A DNA stretch of 34,033 nucleotides from a virus (IMGVR_UViG_3300046520_000140:1-34033); one strand, 5' to 3'; numbered from the stretch's first letter, positions 6,242-14,827 are shown. A program made the numbers and translations. Notes: generated by a model from the letters alone, not told the origin.

Positions 6242-7143
6242 CTCCGCCGGATAAGGACATCAAATCGCGAACGAGCGACCGCAAGGCCGGCCCCAGAAAA
6301 GGCCTGCCTACTGCTGTGCATCGCGACAAGAAAGATCCCCACGCGGCTCTGCGAGCGCCTGCTCGCGCACCCCGGTATTCCGCTCCCCGCCGGTTGACTG
6401 GCCAGCAGCTCAAAAACCCCCTTCTGCGGATGGCGTTCAAGCGCCTGAGCCAAATCGGCGATCTGCGCGGCACGTACCTACGCGATCTGGACACCATCCA
6501 CGGTGGCCGCCGTACACGCTCGGAGAAATTCGATGCGCTGGCCAAGGTTTCAGAGCAGATGCTGTTGCGCCTGGATCTGGCCACGGGCGTTATGGGATGG
6601 CTCGACGTTGAGCGGGGGCAGTTTTTCCTCAACACCCAGTGCGGTGTCGCAGAGGATAGCGGCGTCTCTGCTGCGTCCTTCAATCGCCTGCTGCACAGCA
6701 TGGAGCTGGCCGACTATGTTTACCGGCGCGTCGAGAAAATTCGATTGGATGAAAAGGACGAAGCTGGACTTAACCTGGTGCGAACTCGTGTCCTGGTGCG
6801 ATTCACTGAAAAGTTCTTTGCTGACCTCGGTGTGCGGTACCTCTGGCATCGGGCGAAAAAGGCCGCACTGAAGAAGCGTGAAAAAGAGCTGCGTGACATC
6901 AGCGGGCTTCGCCTAGCGCGTCAGGAGAAGGCGTCCCTGGAAGCCTTACGGCGCGAGAAGTCACGTACCAACTGGGAACGTAGTGAGGCACGCAAGGTGG
7001 CTCACAGCCAGGGTGAAATGCCAGAGCAGGTCAACTCACCCGGTCGTGTTTGGGCTTCCCAGGCGCCCGACAGTAGGCCTGGTGGCGTGGACGAATCCCT
7101 GGCGCGCCTGATGCGCAGCATCCAGGTCAAGAAAGACACCTAG
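6238..7143 (+). CDS. repA: RepA-like replication initiator
   Basis: A 301-residue, strongly basic protein that I read as related to plasmid RepA (IncFII-type) initiators: KNPLLRMAFKRLSQIGDLRGTY, then RSEKFDALAKVSEQMLLRLDLATGVMGWL, a winged-helix-like part, and VRTRVLVRFTEKFFADLGV, which resembles the RepA segment before its C-terminal basic helix. The start is GTG 6238, overlapping the previous stop (GTGA); an upstream in-frame ATG at 6154 would overlap 88 bp. The C-terminus is a highly charged helix (KKREKELRD...). P2 uses a rolling-circle endonuclease gpA instead, so replication here may be theta-type. Family call from memory. Confidence 0.65.
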   Translation: MTPPDKDIKSRTSDRKAGPRKGLPTAVHRDKKDPHAALRAPARAPRYSAPRRLTGQQLKNPLLRMAFKRLSQIGDLRGTYLRDLDTIHGGRRTRSEKFDALAKVSEQMLLRLDLATGVMGWLDVERGQFFLNTQCGVAEDSGVSAASFNRLLHSMELADYVYRRVEKIRLDEKDEAGLNLVRTRVLVRFTEKFFADLGVRYLWHRAKKAALKKREKELRDISGLRLARQEKASLEALRREKSRTNWERSEARKVAHSQGEMPEQVNSPGRVWASQAPDSRPGGVDESLARLMRSIQVKKDT

Positions 7144-7848
7144 CCCCCCGAAGCGATCGCATCCCCTGCGAGGCCAGGCTACGTCTGGCAGTCGAGAAAA
7201 CACCCCTATCTCAGCACTCAACCTTCCGCCGTGCATCGCCATGGCGGCAATCAGCCATGTGTACGTCTTCTTTACAGCGCGATTTCGCCGCGCCGCCGGC
7301 GCGCAAACGGGGCAACCAGAAAGCCTTTGAATTAAATGGAATTTTATACCCCCTTCAGCACCCCCGTTGGGTATAAAAAGAGGCTTTCGAGGTGTCCACA
7401 GGGTCGGTGTGTTGGGTACAAGATGATGCCTTCGCCCAAGGGCTCAGTTCGCTGCGCTCAGCTTTTTATGAGGATCGCGGGCTACGCGCCCGCCCAGCGG
7501 CAGGGCAGTGCCCTGCACCCGGTGCTGGATACCCGGCACCCAGTGCCGTGGATCCAGCAGGCGTCAAAAGTAGTAATCGGGCGCGCCGAGGTGCAATCGA
7601 AATTTGCGAGCGGCGGTCGCGGGCACGATCGGGCGGCGCGGCTAAGATTTTTGGGGCGAAATTGTCAGACCACCGGCCGCTGCGCGGGTTCCGCCGCGCC
7701 AGAGTTGTGGGTATCAGCTGAGATGGTGCAGGCGGCTTATATGCCTGCGCTGCAGGCATTCCGGCGTGGGTGTTGAGAGATGTGCAGTGGGGCCACGAGA
7801 GCGGGGAGGCTGGGTCGCGTCGGGGAGGTTGCGAACAGGGTACTTGGA
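7144..7848. other. Intergenic region, likely origin and/or cos, rich in dyads
   Basis: About 700 bp between repA and ogr without a convincing gene. It holds several perfect dyads: CGCGCCG-C-CGGCGCG (7289-7303); TTTTATACCC with GGGTATAAAA 17 bases apart (7342-7378); GCAGGGCA-G-TGCCCTGC (7500-7516); ATGCCTGC-GCT-GCAGGCAT (7741-7759). P2-type phages have cos between the replication genes and portal, and RepA-type initiators usually act near their gene, so both sites may be here. No iteron array or exact DnaA box was seen. A 441-nt open frame (7336-7776) exists but looks like a GC-driven chance frame. Confidence 0.5.
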
Positions 7849-8109
7849 TCAGCCTGGTTGCGAGGAGCCGACCTGCAGGAACAGTTCTTGCTGCTGATCC
7901 GCCGGCAAGCTTCTGATTCTCTCTAGAAGGAGTGTGTCGAGGTGTTGAGCTGGAAGTCTCAAGGAATGCTTGAATGTAAGTTCGGATACCCAAGTGTGCC
8001 CGCACTTCGCGTCCAGGCACTGGCAGTAGAGCTTCACATAGCCACGAGTAATTTCCTCCCGTGAACTGATACGTCCTTTGTAGTCGCAGGCAGTGCAGTA
8101 GATTCGCAT
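7849..8109 (-). CDS. ogr: Ogr/Delta-like late transcription activator
   Basis: An 86-residue zinc-finger protein of the P2 Ogr / P4 Delta family, which recruits RNA polymerase to phage late promoters. The N-terminus has the family pattern: CTACDYKG (Cys5, Cys8), a YxCQC segment and CLDAKCGHTW, giving the C-X2-C ... C-X4-C zinc site. It is followed by a C-terminal Gln-rich helix longer than in P2. Start ATG 8109 is preceded by GGGAGGG. It lies downstream of the portal on the same strand. Overlapping dyads lie just upstream of it. Confidence 0.88.
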   Translation of the reverse strand: MRIYCTACDYKGRISSREEITRGYVKLYCQCLDAKCGHTWVSELTFKHSLRLPAQHLDTLLLERIRSLPADQQQELFLQVGSSQPG

Positions 8110-8147
8110 GGTTCCCTCCCCAGGGTTTCAGAGCCATCATTATGCCG

Positions 8148-8182
8148 TCACCTATGGTGATAATCACCTAATACTGTGTATT
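8148..8182. promoter_or_regulatory. Overlapping dyads upstream of ogr
   Basis: Alternating half-sites TCACC-TAT-GGTGA-TAA-TCACC (8148-8168) form two overlapping perfect palindromes with 3-bp centres. Next to them is AATAC-TGT-GTATT (8170-8182), another perfect dyad, touching the portal stop. They lie 39-73 bp upstream of the ogr start and could be the site of a regulator or an RNA hairpin separating portal from ogr. No known operator was recognised. Confidence 0.5.
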
Positions 8183-9204
8183 TAGTCAGTGGTTTTTGCT
8201 TCGTCATCTGGAGTCCTCCAGCTAATTCTCCTGTCTTCTCGCAGACTGTCATTGACTTGGTTGAACAGCTGGCAGATGGGCCGAATCTCGTTACTGGTGT
8301 ACACGCGATCGATCTTTTCGATGTCGCCAAAGCCAGCGCTGTTTTCCGGGATGATGCCGGCCAACGCAGGGTTCATGCGCCACGCGGCGATCACATCGTT
8401 TCGGGTGATGTTCTTGACCTTCTCCAGCTCGTCCTTGGCCTGAAAGTCTCCCACTGGGATGATCTGGATGGCCTTCTCGGCGCCGCCGGGGATGTTCACA
8501 AACATCGATCGGAAGTTGCCCACACCCTTGCTCGCGCTGATCTGATCGCGCAGGGACTCTTCGTCCTCCTCGGTCAGGTTCGGATCGTTGGTGTAGAAGA
8601 TGTAACCCGCGTGCGCGCCGTTGCTGTAGTAGCGGCGGCGGAAGAGGGTAGCGGCCTCGTTGAGCAACAGCGCCTGCATGCCGCCCAGGTAGTCGGGCAC
8701 GCCGTAGATGTTCTGTTCCACGTCGTAGTTCATGACGTGCTCGACTTCATCCTCTTCGAACTCCACTTTCTTGCCATCCGGCAGCAGCATCACAAACCCG
8801 CCACCAACCCTGACCCGCATGTTGATAGTTGGCAGGTGTTCCATTTGCAGCACCTGGCCGAAAGCATTGCGATTGCGCAGCAAGTACGCCTCGCCGAAAA
8901 CCATGAAATCCAACCCGGCTCTGCTCATGGTCTGGACTGAACAGCCATCTGAGGGAATGAACTCACGCAGCAGCAGGTTGCGCTTGAACCCCGGAATGGC
9001 GCCGTGGTGAGCGTTGGCGCGCAGCAGTTTGGCCAGGCCTTGGCGTGACACCGGCGGCGTGTAGGTCTGGCCGTCGTGGGTGGCGAACACGCCCAGGTAA
9101 TGCCCGATGTTCTCGGTCAAAACCTGTTCCGGTGCACCGAATGAAAACGCCCGCATCGGACCTGGTACTGGTTTTTGCGGCTGGTTTTTTGCTGGTTTGC
9201 CCAT
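8182..9204 (-). CDS. Q: Portal protein (P2 gpQ-like)
   Basis: A 340-residue portal subunit forming the dodecameric DNA gate at the capsid vertex and binding terminase. It has the P2 gpQ/PBSX-type look: RAFSFGAPEQVL near residue 18, FMVFGEAYLLRNRNAFG, NIYGVPDYLGGMQALLLNEAATLFRRRYYSNGAHAGYIFY, and MNPALAGIIPENSAGFGDIEK near the end. Length equals the usual about 340. On the minus strand with terminase and ogr, opposite to the capsid genes, exactly as P2 has PQ against ONML. The ribosome site is poor (GGACCAAGCACCC before ATG), so translational coupling to terminase is likely. Confidence 0.95.
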   Translation of the reverse strand: MGKPAKNQPQKPVPGPMRAFSFGAPEQVLTENIGHYLGVFATHDGQTYTPPVSRQGLAKLLRANAHHGAIPGFKRNLLLREFIPSDGCSVQTMSRAGLDFMVFGEAYLLRNRNAFGQVLQMEHLPTINMRVRVGGGFVMLLPDGKKVEFEEDEVEHVMNYDVEQNIYGVPDYLGGMQALLLNEAATLFRRRYYSNGAHAGYIFYTNDPNLTEEDEESLRDQISASKGVGNFRSMFVNIPGGAEKAIQIIPVGDFQAKDELEKVKNITRNDVIAAWRMNPALAGIIPENSAGFGDIEKIDRVYTSNEIRPICQLFNQVNDSLREDRRISWRTPDDEAKTTD

Positions 9205-11026
9205 GGGTGCTTGGTCCGCTGAGTGTGTAGCGGCTACGCCGCTGTTTGTTGGTGTTTAGAGGTTCGTGGGCTAGGGCGTGCATGATTGCCCAGGCGATAT
9301 CGGCATGACCGGAGGCGTCGGTGCGCGACGCGCTGTACGTGACCTGGCCACCGCCGGTGGTGCCACGCTTGATCGTCAGGAAGGCCTGCGCGATGTCATT
9401 CCAGCCGGCGTCCCACTCGATCCTGCTGCCCTGAATCGTGTCCTGCGCTTTGAGCACCAAGGTGTTTTTGGTTTCGAGGCTGTAGTGGATCGAGGTCGCA
9501 CGCGGGTAGAAATCGCGCACCAGGTCGAACACGCCGTAACCGATGCCGGTGGTATCGATGCCGATGTGCTGCACGTTGAAGCGCTCTGTGAGTTTCTTGA
9601 CCTGCTCGGCCTGGTACTTGAACGACTGCCCACGCCAGCTGTGTTTCTCCAGGATCCGGAACTTGCCGCCGTCCTCGAGCGGCGGGGCGATGACCACACA
9701 ACTGGCATCGTCGCGGGTGCGGCTCGGGTCGTAGCCGATCCACACGGGGCTGTTGCCGAACGGGCGCGGGTCGTCAGGGTCGTAGTCGGTCCACAACGAC
9801 AGGTCGGAGTAGCAGCGTTCAAGGTCGACCAGGGAAAAGGCGCTCTGCGTGCTGTCGATAAACTTGCACATGAACAACTGCTGAAACTTGTCCTCGTCGT
9901 ACTCCAGCTGCAGCTGCTCGAGGTCGAACAGATCGCAGCCGCCGGCAATGGCGTCGAGGATGGTGATGACCTTGCGCCATTGCCCGTCCGGACAAAGTGA
10001 GCCAGCCGCTGCTTGGGCTTCGCTAGGCCATGGATCTTTGGCGTTTTTGCGTTTGCTGTTGCGGAATTTCTCGCCAGTCCAGAACGGGTACGCCTGATGC
10101 GACACGGCGCTGGGCGTTGAAAAGTAGGTTTTGCGCCACTTCTTGTGGGTGGCCATGGCACTGGCGACGGTGTTCAGTTTCTCGAAGTCGCGGATCCAGA
10201 AGTACTCGTCGACGTAGACGTGGCCATGGTGCCCCTGGGCGGTGCTGCTGTTGGTGCTGAGAAAGCGCAGCTCGGCCCATGGCTTGCCGTCTTTGCTCAG
10301 CACGATCGGGTTGCCGGTCAGCTCGAGGCCGAACCATTCCTGTGCGAACGATACGATGTAGCTGCGGAAAATCTCGGACTGGGCACGGCTGGCCGAGAGG
10401 AAAATCTGGTTGTCACCGGTGAGCACGGCATCCATGAACGCTTCGCCGGCGAAGTAGTAGGTCAGGCCTACCTGTCGGCTTTTGAGGATGTTGCGGATCC
10501 GGGCCGTCAGCGGGTTCTGTTTGGCGGCGAACAGCTCCTTTTGGTAGCCGTACATTTTGCTGATGAACTTGTCGAGAAAGTCGACTTCCGTCAGCTCACC
10601 CACTTCGTTTTTGGATTTTTTCTCGCGCTTCTTTCCGCTCTTGTCGCCGCGATCACTTCGTTCTCGACGTTCGCTACGTTGATTGTCCCGGCGCTGTCCG
10701 TCCTCCGGCGGCAGCTCTCCGATCGGCGACGAAGCTGGTTTGGTCGATTGCTTGATCAGCCGCTCACGGACGGTGGTCAATCGGTCGAGCTCGTCCAGCT
10801 CGGCCTTCGTCAGCGACGTGGCTTTGTCCAGGAGGAGGGTGATTCTCCGGCCGACGGCGGTCAGCGGTTCTTCATCCGACAGCATGTCGTCCCACTCGCC
10901 CTGGCGGATCCAGTAGTAAACGATCCGGATGTTGGGCAGGGACAATTGGGCCTGAATTTCACGCGGCTTGCAGCGGCGTAAATAGAGGCGTTTGGCGGCT
11001 TCTTTAAGTTCGGGGGCGTATGGCAT
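8963..11026 (-). CDS. P: Terminase large subunit, ATPase (P2 gpP-like), extended at the 3' end
   Basis: Motor and nuclease that packages DNA into proheads. The N-terminus has a small helix-turn-helix (AAKRLYLRRCKPREIQAQL), then a long charged linker, an ATPase region (ILKSRQVGLTYYFAGEAF as Walker A-like part; GHVYVDEYFWI as Walker B) and a nuclease domain with GYDPSRTRDDASCVV and HIGIDTTGIGYGVFD. P2 gpP has about 590 residues; this frame has 687. The last 80 or so residues (after about 607) overlap the portal gene in another frame and are Arg/Pro/His-rich, so they are probably run-on translation after loss of the usual stop near the portal start. Confidence 0.93.
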   Translation of the reverse strand: MPYAPELKEAAKRLYLRRCKPREIQAQLSLPNIRIVYYWIRQGEWDDMLSDEEPLTAVGRRITLLLDKATSLTKAELDELDRLTTVRERLIKQSTKPASSPIGELPPEDGQRRDNQRSERRERSDRGDKSGKKREKKSKNEVGELTEVDFLDKFISKMYGYQKELFAAKQNPLTARIRNILKSRQVGLTYYFAGEAFMDAVLTGDNQIFLSASRAQSEIFRSYIVSFAQEWFGLELTGNPIVLSKDGKPWAELRFLSTNSSTAQGHHGHVYVDEYFWIRDFEKLNTVASAMATHKKWRKTYFSTPSAVSHQAYPFWTGEKFRNSKRKNAKDPWPSEAQAAAGSLCPDGQWRKVITILDAIAGGCDLFDLEQLQLEYDEDKFQQLFMCKFIDSTQSAFSLVDLERCYSDLSLWTDYDPDDPRPFGNSPVWIGYDPSRTRDDASCVVIAPPLEDGGKFRILEKHSWRGQSFKYQAEQVKKLTERFNVQHIGIDTTGIGYGVFDLVRDFYPRATSIHYSLETKNTLVLKAQDTIQGSRIEWDAGWNDIAQAFLTIKRGTTGGGQVTYSASRTDASGHADIAWAIMHALAHEPLNTNKQRRSRYTLSGPSTHGQTSKKPAAKTSTRSDAGVFIRCTGTGFDREHRALPGRVRHPRRPDLHAAGVTPRPGQTAARQRSPRRHSGVQAQPAAA

Positions 11027-11188
11027 GGCCGCAGTCTATGCGGCGAAAACAGCGAAAACGCGGGGTTAAATTCCGAGTTTCACCTAGATCGCGGATATAG
11101 GAGAAACGCGCAATTGAACCGTTTGTTAGAGGGCGTTCTGGTCCATATCTTGGCGGCTCAAATCACCGATTGAGCGCAGTCATCACTC

Positions 11189-12091
11189 ATGCCCCGTTCC
11201 CTTGTTTCGTTCTGGAAACGTGTCGCCACCAGCGGCCCGACCGTAGATGGCCGCGAGATCCTTCCCCAGGAACTGCGCGATATCGCTGAGACCTACAAAG
11301 CCGCCACTTACACGGCGGTGATCTGGTGCGAGCACGAACGTTGGTACGGCTCCCACGGCACTGTTTATGCGGTGCGCCTGGTGGAAGAGGGCGACGACCT
11401 GGTTCCAGGTCAGATCGCTCTCGAAGCGCAGTTGAAGCCCAACGACAAGCTGCTTTGGCTTAACGACCAGGGCGAAAAGCTGTTCACCAGCATCGAGATC
11501 ACTCCCAACTTCGCAAACACCGGCAAAGCCTATCTGACCGGCCTTGCGGTGACTGACGAGCCCGCCAGCCTGGGCACCCAAGAACTCTACTTCTCGAAGA
11601 AGACCAGCAAGGCCGCTTATTTCGCTGCCTCCCTTGAGCTTGGCCCGCTACGCGATGACCAGCCACAAAGCGAATTGACCAAGCTACTGGGCATGTTCAC
11701 CGGGCTGTTCAAGCGCTTCGGTATCGAAGAAACCCCCGCATCCCCGCAAACCCCTACCGAGAGCACAACCCCAATGGATGAAGCTACAGCCAAGGCGCTG
11801 AAAGCACTGCTGGAGCAATTATTGCTCGTTGCTGCAGGCATTCAGACCGTGATCGAGCCCGTCACTGAAGAAGTCATGGATCCGATCGTTGACGAAGTCG
11901 ACGATGTTCAAACCGCTGTTTCCGACATCGTCGAGCAAGCCGCTGCCGATCGTGAGTTCGCTCGTAACGGCAACACCGATAAACGTTTGGCCAACATCGA
12001 GAAGATGCTGAACAAGGCGTTCAACACCGTTAAAACTCGACAAGTTCCACGCACTACCGGCCCAGCTGGCACCAAAACGCGGGTGCTGTGA
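11189..12091 (+). CDS. O: Capsid scaffolding protein/protease (P2 gpO-like)
   Basis: A 300-residue protein that scaffolds the procapsid and, in P2, matures itself and the capsid protein as a serine protease. The N-terminal half holds the family pattern (SFWKRVATSGPTVDGREI, VIWCEHERW, GDDLVPGQIALEAQ, FANTGKAYLTGLAVTDEPASLGT with the active-site region near the last block). The C-terminal half is acidic and helical, fitting scaffold function. Divergent from terminase across 162 bp that must hold both late promoters; no clear Ogr site is visible there. It is followed by capsid after one base. Confidence 0.92.
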   Translation: MPRSLVSFWKRVATSGPTVDGREILPQELRDIAETYKAATYTAVIWCEHERWYGSHGTVYAVRLVEEGDDLVPGQIALEAQLKPNDKLLWLNDQGEKLFTSIEITPNFANTGKAYLTGLAVTDEPASLGTQELYFSKKTSKAAYFAASLELGPLRDDQPQSELTKLLGMFTGLFKRFGIEETPASPQTPTESTTPMDEATAKALKALLEQLLLVAAGIQTVIEPVTEEVMDPIVDEVDDVQTAVSDIVEQAAADREFARNGNTDKRLANIEKMLNKAFNTVKTRQVPRTTGPAGTKTRVL

Positions 12092-12092
12092 T

Positions 12093-13109
12093 ATGAGCCA
12101 ACAATCTCTGTCCAATCGTGCTTTAAAACAGTACGCCGCCCTGCGTGAAGCGATCGGCGAAACCTACAGCGTCGACGTCACCCGACAGTTCAACGTCGAG
12201 CCGAGCATCGCTCAAGAACTGAACGACAAGATCACCGAACGTGCCGATTTCCTCGAGCGCATCAACGTCGTGCCGGTGACCGAAATCAAGGGGCAGAAGG
12301 TCATGTTCGGCGTGAACGGTCCGGTGACCAGTCGCACCAACACCAAAACCACCGACCGCGAAGCCAAGGACGTTTCCGACCTCAACGGTTTGGGCTACGA
12401 GCTCTACGCGACTGAGTCCGATGTTGGCCTGCCGTTCGCCAAGATTGACAGCTGGGCGAAATTCCCAGACTTCGCCGACCGCTACTCGGCGGCGGTGCAG
12501 AAGCAAATTGCCCTGGACCGCATCATGATCGGCTGGCACGGCGTTACCGCCGCGATCCAGACCGATCTCGCCACCCACCCGATGTTGCAAGACGTCAACA
12601 AAGGCTGGCTGCAACTGGCGCGTGAGCAGATTCCTGAGCAGGTACTGCACGAAGGCGAAGCCGACGGGAAAATCACCCTCGGCGCCGGCGGCGATTACGA
12701 AAACCTCGACGCCCTGGTGCACGACACCAAGCAGATGATCAGCTCGGTGTTCCGTGATGGCGGTGACCTGGTGGCGATCGTCGGCAGCGACCTGTTGGCA
12801 GCCGACAAGGCCAAGCTTTATTCCAGCCAGGCGGGCAAGCCAACTGAGAAAGAGCGCATCGAAAGCGCCCAGGTTATTGCGACCTATGGCGGCCTGCCGA
12901 CCTTCACCGTGCCGCACTTCCCGGTTAACGCTGTGGTCGTCACCAGCTGGGACAACCTGTCGATCTACTTCCAGGACAGCAGCTGGCGTCGTCACCTGCT
13001 CGAGAATCCGAAGCGCTCCCGCGTCGAGGATTACAACGGCCGGAACGAAGGCTATGTGATCGAGCAGCTGGAAAAATTCGCGGCTGCTGAAAACGTGGAG
13101 TTGATCTGA
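12093..13109 (+). CDS. N: Major capsid protein (P2 gpN-like)
   Basis: A 338-residue HK97-fold shell protein. It begins LSNRALKQYAALREAIGETY, with the expected N-terminal segment removed by gpO, then FNVEPSIAQELNDKITERADFLERINVVPV, KVMFGVNGPVTSRT, and a C-terminal YNGRNEGYVIEQLEKFAAAENV, all as in P2-like capsids. Length matches the family (about 355 in P2). It starts one base after the scaffold stop and overlaps the small terminase start by one base. Confidence 0.95.
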   Translation: MSQQSLSNRALKQYAALREAIGETYSVDVTRQFNVEPSIAQELNDKITERADFLERINVVPVTEIKGQKVMFGVNGPVTSRTNTKTTDREAKDVSDLNGLGYELYATESDVGLPFAKIDSWAKFPDFADRYSAAVQKQIALDRIMIGWHGVTAAIQTDLATHPMLQDVNKGWLQLAREQIPEQVLHEGEADGKITLGAGGDYENLDALVHDTKQMISSVFRDGGDLVAIVGSDLLAADKAKLYSSQAGKPTEKERIESAQVIATYGGLPTFTVPHFPVNAVVVTSWDNLSIYFQDSSWRRHLLENPKRSRVEDYNGRNEGYVIEQLEKFAAAENVELI

Positions 13110-13825
13110 TGAGCCTGGCACTGGCGCATAAGCGCCGCGTTCAAGCCGAAGGCCCTGCAGCTGCTGCTCGCGCCGGTGCCGAAGCGGTGGTGTATTCGTC
13201 CGCCACCGCGCTGTCCAGCCCAGCCAACGCGAAGAAACACCTGAAGCTGATGGAAGACGCATTGGCACTGGATCTGGAGCGCGTCAGCGCTATCAACAGC
13301 CGCGAACTGCGTCAGCAGCTCAAGCGTGACGAGCTGCTGCCCAAGTACCTGGACTACGTGCAGCGCTACCGCGATTCCGGATTGAGCTTCCCGAACTCGG
13401 TGGTGATGCAGGTTCTGGTTTGGCTGTTCGACACGGTGCAATTCGAAGCGGGTCTGGATCTGGCGAACTTCGCCATGGAACAAGGCCAACTGATGCCTGA
13501 GCGCTTCCGACGCGACGTGCCGACGTTTGTGGCTGATGCGGTGTTCGAGTGGGCCGAGGCCGAGCAGAAGGCGGGGCGCAGTCCAGAGCCGTATGTGAGC
13601 GACTTGCTACCGCGTGTCGACGGCGAATGGCAGCTCACTGAGCAGATCCCGGCCAAGTACCACAAGTTGCTTGGGATTCGCGCTCTGGCCGCCCGTGAGT
13701 GGACGAAAGCCATCAGCCACTTTGAACGCGCCACTGAGCTGTACGAGGCAATTGGCGTAGGCACACGCCTGGATGGCGCTCGCAAAGCGCTCGCAAAAGA
13801 ACTGGCTACCCAAGCCGCCCAATAA
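13109..13825 (+). CDS. M: Terminase small subunit (P2 gpM-like)
   Basis: A 238-residue endonuclease/DNA-recognition subunit working with gpP at cos. Recognisable parts: SLALAHKRRVQAE, then DALALDLERVSAINSRELRQQLKRDELLPKYLDYVQRYRDSG, the FPNSVVMQVLVWLFDT segment, and VPTFVADAVFEWAEAEQKAGRSPEPY. The C-terminal half is helical with a TPR-like look. It overlaps the capsid stop (TGATG), showing coupling. A 100-bp gap follows before the head completion gene, containing nothing I can name. Confidence 0.92.
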   Translation: MSLALAHKRRVQAEGPAAAARAGAEAVVYSSATALSSPANAKKHLKLMEDALALDLERVSAINSRELRQQLKRDELLPKYLDYVQRYRDSGLSFPNSVVMQVLVWLFDTVQFEAGLDLANFAMEQGQLMPERFRRDVPTFVADAVFEWAEAEQKAGRSPEPYVSDLLPRVDGEWQLTEQIPAKYHKLLGIRALAAREWTKAISHFERATELYEAIGVGTRLDGARKALAKELATQAAQ

Positions 13826-13925
13826 CCCGACTACCCCCCCCGGCGAGAAACTGTGGATGTGAGCCAACCATTTATGGCCCTGACCCACTGAAACAGTCTT
13901 CCCGCCCCTATTCGAGCGCCCAGCA

Positions 13926-14387
13926 ATGAGCTTTTCCGGGAAACCCACCACCTTTGTGGACCAGACGATCGAGAACGACGGCTTTTGGCCGGACCTCTCT
14001 TTGGTCGAGTTCCAGAAGGGTTACCGCCTGCCGGCGGAGTACCTGGTAGACATGCTGGCCGCTGATTTGACCACGGCGATGATCGAGGTCAACCGCGATT
14101 TGGCCAAACGCAAACTCGCGTGGCAAGCCGTAGGCATCACCACCGTGGAATCTGCTGACCCTATGGTCCTGCCCGAGCGCACATTTCACGCAGCGACGTA
14201 CAAGCGCGCCGTTTATTGCCGCGCCAAGGCCAGCTTGTTGACCCAGTTCGCCACCGTAACCCGTCGTGAAAGCGCGGAAAACACCGGTAAAGAACAGCCC
14301 GAACGTGGAGAAACGTTCCTGGAGTTCAGCCAGCAGGCCGTCCGCTCGCTGCAGGGCCGTGGCCGCATTACGGCGGTACTCCTGTGA
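13926..14387 (+). CDS. L: Head completion/stabilisation protein (P2 gpL-like)
   Basis: A 153-residue connector protein that stabilises the filled head. Family signs: WPDLSLVEFQKGYRLPAEYLVDMLAADLTTAMIEVNRDL, then HAATYKRAVYCRAKASLLTQFATVTRRESAEN and a C-terminal SQQAVRSLQGRGRITAVLL. Gene order capsid, small terminase, L is that of P2 and HP1. The stop overlaps the start of the next gene by four bases. Confidence 0.92.
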   Translation: MSFSGKPTTFVDQTIENDGFWPDLSLVEFQKGYRLPAEYLVDMLAADLTTAMIEVNRDLAKRKLAWQAVGITTVESADPMVLPERTFHAATYKRAVYCRAKASLLTQFATVTRRESAENTGKEQPERGETFLEFSQQAVRSLQGRGRITAVLL

Positions 14388-14827
14388 TCAAGCTTCGCGC
14401 CTTGACCGCCTACCTTATCGAGCGCCGTCTGGTGGAGCCTGAACAGCTCGACAGCTGGACCGACCAGGTCAGCCTCGAACTGATCTGGAAGCCCGACGTC
14501 GACGGCATGCGCATGGGCGATATGAACTACGGCGCGACGATCGTGCTTGAGCGCTTTGCCGACAACCCGGCTCGCCTGATGGCGCTGGTCGGTAGCTGGC
14601 TGGAGACGAACGACGATGACCGTGATGGTCTGCCGGCGTCGGTGTTCGACGTGACGATGCTCGACAACGATCTGGCCGACGTCGACATCAAGCTGCAGTT
14701 CAGCGAACCGCAATACCTTGCCGAAGCTGACGACGGCGAGATTGAAGCCTTTGGCAAGCGCTACGCCTTCAAGCCATTCGATCTGTGGGTTGCGGAAAAA
14801 GGCGAGGTGGCTAGCCGTGGCGCGTAG
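14384..14827 (+). CDS. R: Tail completion protein (P2 gpR-like)
   Basis: A 147-residue protein expected at the head-tail joint. It begins MIKLRALTAYLIERRLVEPEQLDSWTDQVSLELIW, like P2 gpR (LR..L...L), with NYGATIVLERFADNPARLMALVGSWLETND and DVTMLDNDLADVDIKLQFSEPQYL. The start GTG 14384 overlaps the gpL stop (GTGA). The stop overlaps the following gpS start region. Confidence 0.88.
   Translation: MIKLRALTAYLIERRLVEPEQLDSWTDQVSLELIWKPDVDGMRMGDMNYGATIVLERFADNPARLMALVGSWLETNDDDRDGLPASVFDVTMLDNDLADVDIKLQFSEPQYLAEADDGEIEAFGKRYAFKPFDLWVAEKGEVASRGA

Noticed and set aside
7280-7320. P2-like cos sequence
   Set aside because: The GC-rich dyad at 7289-7303 and the following GCAAACGGGGCAACC are only loosely like P2 cos. 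Not enough to call a cos site.
7336-7776. 146-codon plus-strand open frame in the repA-ogr gap
   Set aside because: No ribosome site, odd composition, and equally long frames exist on the other strand here (7466-8167), so it looks like an effect of high GC.
9278-10981. Long plus-strand open frames opposite the terminase gene (for example 9278-10000, 10145-10981)
   Set aside because: They mirror the terminase codons on the opposite strand, show no motifs and have no ribosome sites.
11027-11188. Ogr/Delta binding site (TGT-N12-ACA) between terminase and scaffold
   Set aside because: I looked for the P2-type dyad and found none in this gap. The activator site in this phage must differ or lie elsewhere.
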